From NCBI GenBank assembly GCA_026225945.1, contig JAMJFZ010000711.1, positions 2,457,501 through 2,521,500 of the forward strand: a stretch of 64,000 bases of DNA, read 5' to 3'. Below, one piece after another: positions 56,669-64,000 of this stretch (position 1 is the stretch's first letter; the number at the start of each line of letters is the position of its first letter). The notes beneath the pieces were generated by a model, which had not been told where the DNA came from, made no database searches, and saw only the letters and a list, made by a program, of their open reading frames with translations. The translations under genes were made by a program, and so were the position numbers. Source of the DNA: Cricetomys ansorgei (Eukaryota > Chordata > Mammalia > Rodentia > Nesomyidae).

Positions 56669-57484
56669 GATCTTTTTATTTTAAGAATGTGTCTAAGTTG
56701 TCACAGCTGGCCTTACACTCAGAACTCCCTCTTTAGCCTCTTGGGCTGTTTTGTGTTGTGTGTAACTATATAAACTCGCAGTTTAACAAAGTTTTAGCAT
56801 TTACTACCACAATACAAGAGAAAAGAACATCGAGCCTTTTTGAACTCTATGACTTAACTGTGTAAGTCACACCTGTGAAGTCTAGCACTGTCCTGAGGCC
56901 CTGTTCCTCAGAAATGTCCTTGTTTAACACTGCCATCCCCATCTAGAAATTGTTACTAATTTTATCTTTGCACTTGCATTTCCTAAGTTCAATGGGACAT
57001 GTGTGCTGAGACAGGACGTAACAACTCAGCTGTTTATTGCCACTCCATTAGTATATGGCACTCCCAGATCCCACAGGCGTAGAATGCCAGTGGACCCAAA
57101 ATGTGTAGAATTCAGCAAGGTTGCAAACAAGTTCATGGTAAACAAGTTACGAGTACATCAGAGTAGGCAGGAGTGCTGACAACCCCAGGAGGCCACGCTT
57201 TACTTTGAACACAGAAAGATAACTAGTATAGACTGTCATCAGCCAATGAGGAACTTCTGGGCAGTGTAAGAGTAAAATACACACACTTGCACAGACCACA
57301 AAATAATACTTGTTTAATTTCTGTGACTTTCATGTGTTAAGTACTCATGTTTGCACAATACAGCATAAGGACCAGTACCAAACTTCATGCTAATAACATA
57401 ATATTTTAATTTTACTTGGAATGGCACTAAATAGAAATTTTTAAAAAAATAGGAAAGAGAAAGCTTTTTGTTTAGGACCTTGCA

Positions 57485-57845
57485 TTATCTTTTCTGTCGC
57501 TATAATAAAATAACTGACAGGAAGCAACTTAAGAAAGGTTTATTTTGACTTAGATTGAGGGGATGCATTCTGGCATGGTGGGAGGGAGTGGCAGGAACAG
57601 GAGAGAGCTGGTCACACTCCATCAGCAGTCAGGAAAAGCAGAATGCAATGAATGCTGGTGCTCAGTCCAGTTTCTCTTTTATGCAGTTTGGGACTCTGGT
57701 CCTTGGAATGGTGCCATACACTTCAGATTGGTTTTTGGAACTCAATTAATCTAATCTAAATTATCCCTCACAGACAGGCCCAGACATTTTTTCCTTTGGT
57801 GATTTTAGACCTGTCAAGTCGACATTAGTAGCCATCATAAACCTT
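57485..57845 (-). repeat. Rodent 'gtcaacttgac' family repeat
   Basis: 'tcttttctgtcgctataataaaataactgac', 'ggtttattttgacttag', 'gtgctcagtccagtttctc', 'gacctgtcaagtcgacattagtagccatcat' follow the reversed order of the family at 16.5 kb. Confidence 0.65.
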
Positions 57846-58239
57846 TATTCTTACATTCACATTTTTAAACATTCACATTTTGTACCCTACAAATTATGTA
57901 GCTGATGCTGTCTTCAGAGCTAGAAATATGTCTGGTAGCATTCTGTTCCTTTTATCTATTTCTTTCATACATGAAATGGGCATGAGCTCCATCCCATGTA
58001 GCTCAAGGGCTCTAGGAAGACTTTGTTCTGTAATTCACAGGTCAGACTCTAACCGTAGTCCTTATCCTCAGACAGCATTTGTCATCATGTCCTCCATATC
58101 TTCGGGAGGAGAGCACATGCTCTTGGCTTAAAACGACATTGACAACGTAGGGATGCTTGAAACCCTTGTCAGTTAGTCTTACCTACTTTTGAGATGTCCA
58201 GGTTAATAACCTATATACTTTTAAAAGTTCTGTGACAAA

Positions 58240-58370
58240 GCTGGGTGTTGTGCGCTCACCTGTATTCTCAACATAAAGGAGGCTGAGACAAGAGTGTTTG
58301 GGGCAAATTCAGGCTACATAAAAAGACTTTTAAAAAATGAAAACAAAGAAAAGAAAAAATAAGCAAAATT
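58240..58370 (+). repeat. B1-related SINE, diverged
   Basis: 'gctgggtgttgtgcgctcacctgtattctcaacataaaggaggctgagac'. Confidence 0.65.
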
Positions 58371-58392
58371 TAGGGGTGGGGGTGTTGCTTGG

Positions 58393-58575
58393 AGCCAGTA
58401 ATATGGGTCAGTGAGCTAAGGCACTTGCCAGAAAGCCTAACGATAACCTGAGTCCCCAAGACCTATTATGGTGGGAGAGTACCAATTCCTACAAGTTGTC
58501 ATCTGACGGCCACATGGGCATCATGGCATGCATACACCCACACACTTGTCCATACCATAAATAAATGTAAATTTT
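58393..58575 (+). repeat. tRNA-derived SINE
   Basis: 'gccagtaatatgggtcagtgagctaaggcacttgccagaaagcc', 'acaagttgtcatctgacggccacatggg'. 58,575-59,690 is unassigned. Confidence 0.8.
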
Positions 58576-59698
58576 AAAGAGATATCTTCACTATTGAAGG
58601 TAATCCAACGAAATGACCTCCATGTAGAACTCAAAGAACACACCTGGATACTTAATATGTGTGTTCATGCATGTGAAAATTGAATTTAGGGTGGTGTGAT
58701 TGCTAGGCAAACACTTAACTGCTGAAATGTATTCCCTAGCCAGGAAGAGGGAGTCTAGATCAAATGTCAGGCTCTAGGTAGACCCATGCTGTGTGTGATG
58801 TTAGCACTGATTCACCACCTGGAAACAAAACAAACTCTATGACTTCTGTATCTCATTGTCCTCAGAGTTGTAGCGTTGAAATTCTTAGGAGAACCTACTT
58901 ACTAGGGAACCATCTGATATCATCACAAAAGACTTTAGCAGGAATTTAACAATTTCCCATAACCTATCTTCAAAAAAAAAAAAAAAATGAAGGATGGTTT
59001 CCCTCAGGATATGCTAGTTTGGGGTGAAGCTTTGAGTGTAGTAGAGACAAGCCAAGTAGTCCATTGGGACTATACTTCAATGAAGGGACAATGCCAAAGT
59101 CACCATTTGTCCTGGACCTGTCACAACTCCACAACACTCTTAGGTGTTAGTTATTTCAAGTACTGCCTTTTCTGCCTTTTTTTCCCCCATGCACTTTTTT
59201 TCTGGGTCACCAAATAAGTGTATTGGTAGGCCTTTTCATTGTATCCCCTTCATTCCTTTTCTCCATTTTGACTCATTGGGCCATATTTTAGGTGATTCTT
59301 TAGGATCTCATGCAGTCCACTAGTCTTTTAGTGTGTCTAATCCACCCACTGTATTTTTTACTTCAACAAATACATTTTCATTCTAAAAGTTATTTTTATC
59401 AGTTCTACTATGGTCAATCTCTGTAGTCATACTACTTGCTTACTTTTGTGCTACCTTTTATTTCATTTTTCCAATAAATATTGGTGCTCATATTGTTATG
59501 ACTATTCTAGTTGCTGGAGTTATACTTGCAAAATAAAACAAAACCCACCCTGACTTACAACACAGTGAGGAGGTAAGTTATCAGTTAATTGTTTTTAAAT
59601 TTTAAGCTTTGTTACGTGTACATGCATGATAGATGAGTATGGTCATATTTTAAGTGGAACTCAAGTTGCCAGGTTTGTATGGCAAACTGATTGAGACA

Positions 59699-59902
59699 TG
59701 TTGTGGAATATTTTACTCTTGTGTGTTGCTTTGGTTTTGATGCCTTGTAGCTGGGAAGCCAGATGTCTTGCAGTGGTATAGGCCTTGCTTCCTACACAGT
59801 CACACCCTTGTCCTAGCCTTGAGATTCCCAACAGATAGACAATTGAAGGTGACCAGTCACGAGCAGGTCATGAGCAGATCAGGAGCAAAGACTCTGATCA
59901 CC
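59699..59902 (+). repeat. Truncated 5' LTR of the ERVK provirus
   Basis: Begins 'tgttgtggaatatttta' right after the target duplication and aligns without gaps to 61,957-62,160. Similarity ends at 'gatcacc'; the following bases belong to another part of the element. Confidence 0.85.
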
Positions 59903-59952
59903 CCCAAGGACACACAAGGAAAAGGCAGAGAAAAGAAGAAGAAAGAAGACAA

Positions 59953-60861
59953 ATGAAAAAACAGACAATTAGAAATAATCCATTGCATATCACTCATATT
60001 CAATCTCATATGGGCTTGTCAGGCCCTTTAGCACATGGAAACAATGAGATCGACGAATTATTAATAGGAAATGCATTAGAGGCTTCAGAATTTCATAAAA
60101 AACACCATGCCAACAGCAGATGTTTAAAAAGAAATTTTTCCATTATTTGGCAACAAGCCAAAGAAATTTTAAAGACCTGCCCTAATTGTTCTTTGTATAA
60201 TCAGCTTCCATTACCCACTGGAATTAACCCTAAAAGTACCCTGAGAAATAAAATTTGGCAGATGGTTGTATTTCATTTTACAGAATTTGGGAAATTAAAG
60301 TATGTACATCACACAATTGATACCTATTCAGGGTTTCAATGGGCAACAGCATTAAATTCTGAAAAAGCTGATTCTGTGATTACACATTTATTGGAAGTAA
60401 TGGCTGTCATGGGAATACCATCACAGATTAAGACAGACAATGCTCCTACATATGTCTCTAGTAAAATGAAGCAGTACTTTACTTATTTTAACATAAAACA
60501 TATTACCGGCATACCACACAACCCAACAGGACAAGCAGTTATTGGAAGATCCAATCGAACATTAAAAGAAATGCTTTATAAACAGAAGGGGAAAATAAAG
60601 ACTCCTAGAGATAGATTACATAATGCCTTATTGACTTTAAACTTTTTAAATGTCAGTGAGACAGGCACAACAGCTGCAGAGAAACATTGGATTATAGAGA
60701 AAACTGCAGAACTAGATCAGCCTGTATGCTCTAAAGATGTATTAACCTCAGAATGGAAATCAGGGAAAGTAATACGTTGGGGGAGGGGTTTCGCCTTTGT
60801 CTCTACAGGAGAAGAAAAACTGTTGATACCAACAAAATTGATAAAAATTCGATCTGAATAA
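59953..60861 (+). pseudogene. ERVK pol remnant: RNase H end plus integrase, catalytically broken
   Basis: A 302-codon open frame. Residues about 12-40 resemble the C-terminal end of retroviral RNase H. Residues 48-79 hold an intact HHCC zinc-binding set (His48, His52, Cys76, Cys79). In the catalytic core the first Asp of the D,D(35)E triad, expected after 'WQM' (residue 105), is Val. The second, Asp162 in 'TDNAP', is present. The Glu expected 36 residues later (residue 198) is Gly. The C-terminal 'WGRGFAFV' segment of class II integrases is at about residues 276-283. Two of three catalytic residues are lost, so integration activity is not expected even though the frame is open. No gag, RT or env accompanies it. 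Confidence 0.87.
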
Positions 60862-61746
60862 TCTGGTTATCTTTAGTAAAAGTTTCAAACCTCTTGGGTA
60901 CATAAGGCATTGCGGTGGCTAGATGCTCTGTCATCAGCCAACACATACAACTCCCGAGGCTGGCATGCTAAATGAATATCCAGCAAGAAAAGGGACAAAT
61001 TACTAGACTTTGAAGTTATACATGGTAAATAAAACTTCAGCTTAAAGTTAAAAAAGAAAGGGGTATAAGATATATCTATAATTGGCTATTTTAACCTCAA
61101 ATTAAAAAAATTTAATTTTAAAAGATAATGTTTAAGCATTTTGCTCTAATAATAATAGCCTGGAGTGTGGAGACTCCACCCCATGTCGGGGAAAGGTTGT
61201 TTTTGTCTTTTCAGAAATGAAACATCCAACTGAGAGTATCCAGAGACCACTGGGCTGAAGAGAGACATCAGAGTGTGCGGGTTACTGTTCAGCCTTCAAC
61301 CTCAATAGTCCCACACAAATGGACCACTGAAGGTCTTCTTAGCTGCCTTGCTCCTGTGCTGCTTATAGACCAGAGGCCATGGATTACAAAAAATTGAGTT
61401 CCCCAGCTTAATACAGAGGCTGGCAGTCAGAGACGGGATTGAGAGTTATGACATGAATTTTCCTAAGACAGGATGCTGCTCATGCTATCAGTAACCCACA
61501 GATGGCTCATTTTCATTGTTCATTAATTCTCTCCTAAGACAGACATGGCCATCTTGAAAAGGGGAAATATGGAAAGCTATTGGCTTCATAAAACTATCTT
61601 GTCCTCTGAAATCATCTTGGAGATGACTCTGCAGCTGACAGGGAGCCTGTTTTGAAAATTGAGGCAGTTTTCACAGTGCTCAAACTGTGATGATGCAGAT
61701 GCAGGTATCTGCTGACATTTGAACTGCACGAGCATTTTGCTAAACA

Positions 61747-61840
61747 TTGAACTATTATGAACAGTTGATGAACTTTTATGAACTGTTGTTGAACTTTTAT
61801 GAACAATTGGTGAACTATTATGAACAATTGGTGAACTTTG
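61747..61840. repeat. 21-base tandem repeat inside the provirus
   Basis: Four to five imperfect units of about 21 bases of the form 'ttgatgaacttttatgaactg', in the non-coding stretch between integrase and the 3' LTR. The Ser/Val-rich reverse frames here come from this repeat. Confidence 0.8.
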
Positions 61841-61956
61841 GTCTTGATACTTGATGTTATATGGGACAGTTACAATCATCAAAGACATACTGAAATTCGG
61901 ACTTGATATTTGACAGACTATAACTTTATATCTTATTGTAAACAAAAAGGGTGAGA

Positions 61957-62351
61957 TGTTGTGGATTATTTTACTCTTATGTGCTATTTTGGTTTTGATG
62001 CCTTGTAGCTGGGAAGCCAGATGCCTTGCAGTGGTACAGGCCTTGCTTCCTACCTAGTCACACCCTGGTGCTAGCCTTGAGATTCCCAACAGATAGACAA
62101 TTGAAGGTGACCAGTCATGAGCAGGTCATGAGCAGATCAGGAGCAAAGACTCTGATCACCCTCAGCCTAGTATCATTGTGGTAATGAAGGCCTGAATGAT
62201 AGAGGGGTTGTGGGAAAAGTTAAAAGGGCTAAGGCAGAAGGAATGAAGGAGGATTGGGGAAAAAAGCTGAAGACTCTGCCTAGCCTAGCCACAAGAGCAT
62301 TGGAAAATTGAACGATGTACACATATTAAGCGATCGAAAGATACTTTAACA
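61957..62351 (+). repeat. Complete 3' LTR of the ERVK provirus
   Basis: 395 bases, TGTT...AACA with a purine-rich tract in front and the 6-base target duplication directly behind. No AATAAA was noticed inside. Confidence 0.85.
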
Positions 62352-62369
62352 GAGACATCTTGCCTGCTC

Positions 62370-62568
62370 TGTGGTTCTGACCTGTAGGGTCAAACGACCC
62401 TTTCACAGGGTTGCCTAAGACCATATGCTTATCAGATATTTACATTATGGTTCATAACAGTAGCAAAATTAGTTATGAAGTAGCATTGAAAACAATTTAA
62501 TGGTTGGGGGGTCACCGCATGAACTGTTTTAAAGGGTCCCAGCATTAGGAATGTTGAGAACCACTGAT
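62370..62568 (+). repeat. hAT-Charlie-type rodent DNA element (URR1-like)
   Basis: 'tgtggttctgacctgtagggtc' at one end and 'gttgagaaccactg' at the other form the terminal inverted repeats of a Charlie-type non-autonomous element. 'atttacattatggttcataacagtagcaaaattagttatgaag' in the middle is a common rodent sequence. It starts 13 bases after the provirus target duplication. Confidence 0.7.
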
Positions 62569-62644
62569 TTACAGTATAGTATAAACTAACAAATGGAAAC
62601 TAAAAGTGCAAAGGAGAATGAATACAGAGATGGGAAGGGGTATG

Positions 62645-62750
62645 GTTTACTTATTTTTGAGACAGGATCTTGTGAAGTGTTTCAACTGGTCTCAAACTCC
62701 TGGTCATCCTGCCTCAGTTTGCCATGTGCTACAAAGGTGTGACTTTCAAT
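62645..62750 (-). repeat. B1-type fragment
   Basis: 'tttttgagacaggatcttgtgaagtgtttcaactggtctcaaactcctggtcatcctgcctcag'. Confidence 0.75.
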
Positions 62751-62947
62751 AGGGTGACTTCTTTACATCTTCTGAAAATTCATGTTAACTCAAGGCTTGG
62801 GGATCTAATGTTTCAGCTCTCAGTATAGAGCTTGTTTTACTATCTGCTAAGCTTTGGTTGGGAACTATTTGGTTGACTTAAATCCTCAACAAACTTTCAC
62901 TTTTTGTGTTAGTGAATCCAGATGAGTTATCAAAAATGACTTATGGA

Positions 62948-63068
62948 GGCCCAGCATGGTGTTGCAAGTCTTTAATCCCAGTGCTGAGGAAGCAGAGACA
63001 GGAGGATCTTATGAGGCCAGCCTGGTCTACATATTGAGTTCCAGAACAGCTAAGACTATATAAAGCAC
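62948..63068 (+). repeat. B1 SINE
   Basis: 'ggcccagcatggtgttgcaagtctttaatcccagtgctgaggaagcagagacaggaggatc...gaggccagcctggtctac'. Confidence 0.88.
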
Positions 63069-63197
63069 ACACTACATCTTATCACTCAAAAATCAAAACT
63101 ACATGAATCTTTAAAATCTCAACAGAATTCAATCTTGCATTTTCCTGGCTCACCTCATTTTTTCTTCTACTCTTTCTTCCTCTGCGTGTGACTGTAG

Positions 63198-63199
<2 letters not shown>

Positions 63200-63235
<36 letters not shown>

Positions 63236-63500
63236 AGACGGGGGTGGGGGTGGGGGGGGGCGGGGGGGGGTAGGTGGGGAGAAATGTTCTGCTCCATTCT
63301 AGCACTCCAGCTTATTCCCTTAAGGCAGTCTCTTCCTGAATTTTCAGCTATGGCAGCAGCAATCCCAGAGTCGCTGGGGTTATAGACAAGCATGTAGCCA
63401 TGACTAGGTTTTTACATGGGTTCTGAGATCTGAACTTAATGAAGTCTCAAACCTTGAAAAGCAAGTATTTTACCCACTGAACCCTTTCTCCAGTCTGGTT
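63200..63500 (-). repeat. (TG)n, G-rich run and B4-type SINE
   Basis: (TG)n at 63,203-63,229, a G-rich stretch to 63,272, then 'cagcaatcccagagtcgctggggttatagacaagc...ttttacatgggttctgagatctgaac...gcaagtattttacccactgaaccctttctccag', a reversed B4-type SINE. Confidence 0.75.
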
Positions 63501-63742
63501 CTAATTCCTTTGATGTATCTATTACCCAAATCCAAAATAAACTCCTGACCCTATGAAACTTAGTTGTCTCACTAAGGCAATAGTATCTTTTAGAAAAGGT
63601 GGTAACTTACTATAAAATCATTTTGTTCTTTAACCTCCGCTCTCTGCCTTTGTTCCACTGATAACATTTCCACTCAATTTACTATGGCCTACTTATAAAT
63701 CAAATACAAGAAAATAAATTCTAAATGCTACTGAATTCTTTT

Positions 63743-63900
63743 AAAAAATATTTTTAGTTTACTTTTGTGTGCAGGTGTATGTAAGCAGAGGTAAGAGAAC
63801 AACTTTCAGGAGTTTGTTCTTTCCTTCCACCAAAAGAGTTCTGGGAAGTGAAATCAGGTCATCAGTCTTGACAACTGAACCATCTCACCAGCTCCTCTCC
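63743..63900 (-). repeat. tRNA-derived SINE
   Basis: 'gcagaggtaagagaacaactttcaggagtttgttctttccttccaccaaaagagttctgggaagtgaaatcagg...aaccatctcaccagctcc' in reverse. Another SINE tail seems to begin at about 63,955 and leaves the window. Confidence 0.8.
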
Positions 63901-64000
63901 TGAACCTGAGGAGTCCTAGAGATGTAATTTTAGTAATCATGAACTTAAAATATAGTTTTTTGTGTATGAGTGCTTTGCCTGCATGTAGGTCTGTGCATTA

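Larger units (their letters stand above)
59693..62357 (+). mobile_element. Class II (ERVK) provirus with large internal deletion
   Basis: The insertion is flanked by the 6-base duplication 'gagaca' (59,693-59,698 and 62,352-62,357), as expected for class II ERVs. A complete 3' LTR lies at 61,957-62,351 (395 bases, TGTT...AACA), preceded by the purine-rich 'aacaaaaagggtgaga'. The 5' LTR (from 59,699) matches only the first 204 bases of the 3' LTR, with about 12 mismatches by eye. Homology then stops and pol sequence follows within about 50 bases. The rest of the 5' LTR, leader, gag, protease and reverse transcriptase are missing. Only the end of RNase H and integrase remain as an open frame; no env frame is seen. 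The element is defective. Confidence 0.88.

Noticed and set aside
56573..56773. A frame with a 14-histidine run
   Set aside because: It translates a (CAC)n expansion at the end of a B1 SINE.
59953..60861. The integrase frame as a domesticated host gene
   Set aside because: It lies between LTRs with a target duplication, lacks two catalytic residues and shows no host promoter or splice structure; it is kept only as an observation.
61741..61840. Regularly spaced repeats resembling a CRISPR array
   Set aside because: Units are directly adjacent with no unique spacers and lie within a retroviral element in a rodent genome.
52820..64000. Search for the 3' exons of Eed, the expected next gene
   Set aside because: No stretch resembles EED coding sequence; only repeats and the provirus were found.

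Overview
The window is nuclear DNA of a muroid rodent, possibly a cricetid such as a hamster, vole or deer mouse. The sign is the density of rodent SINEs (B1, B2/B3-type, B4 composites, ID) plus rodent LTR elements; this part is inference. Coding DNA is sparse: nine short exons of two conserved genes, both on the minus strand. The gene order matches the mammalian EED - HIKESHI - CCDC81 - ME3 neighbourhood.

Layout. (1) 1-14,924: 5' part of Ccdc81, with coding exons 1-4 at 14,846-14,924, 9,552-9,614, 8,835-8,994 and 5,242-5,498. These encode the N-terminal HU-like region; later exons lie beyond position 1. (2) About 14.9-28.1 kb: the Ccdc81 promoter area, then about 13 kb of intergenic DNA with SINEs, L1 pieces and microsatellites. 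(3) 28,119-52,518: the complete Hikeshi gene (197 codons, five coding exons), encoding the importin-independent nuclear import carrier of HSP70. Its promoter at about 52.44-52.82 kb is CpG-rich and holds a perfect three-unit heat-shock element, an ETS core and a ZNF143-like site. (4) 52.8-64 kb: upstream DNA with two ancient MIRs, a minus-strand ERV1-like LTR (53,795-54,458) next to a plus-strand LTR-like block (about 54,461-54,801), and a deleted class II (ERVK) provirus (59,699-62,351) with a 6-bp target-site duplication. No Eed exon is recognisable.

The most striking result is that both genes carry one extra base inside an otherwise well conserved exon: Ccdc81 exon 2 near 9,573 and Hikeshi exon 3 near 32,388. 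Splice sites and flanking reading frames are intact, and each extra base extends a short homopolymer. Assembly error is therefore the first explanation, but taken literally both proteins would be truncated.

I found no CRISPR array, operon, functional tRNA/rRNA gene or clearly novel system. The best biological leads are the heat-shock element in front of Hikeshi, the LTR pair 1.3-2.3 kb upstream of it, the provirus whose integrase frame stays open although two catalytic residues are lost, and the 260-base purine/pyrimidine tract beside the Ccdc81 exon 2 splice donor. Repeat boundaries are approximate and family names come from recognised consensus features, not from a search.
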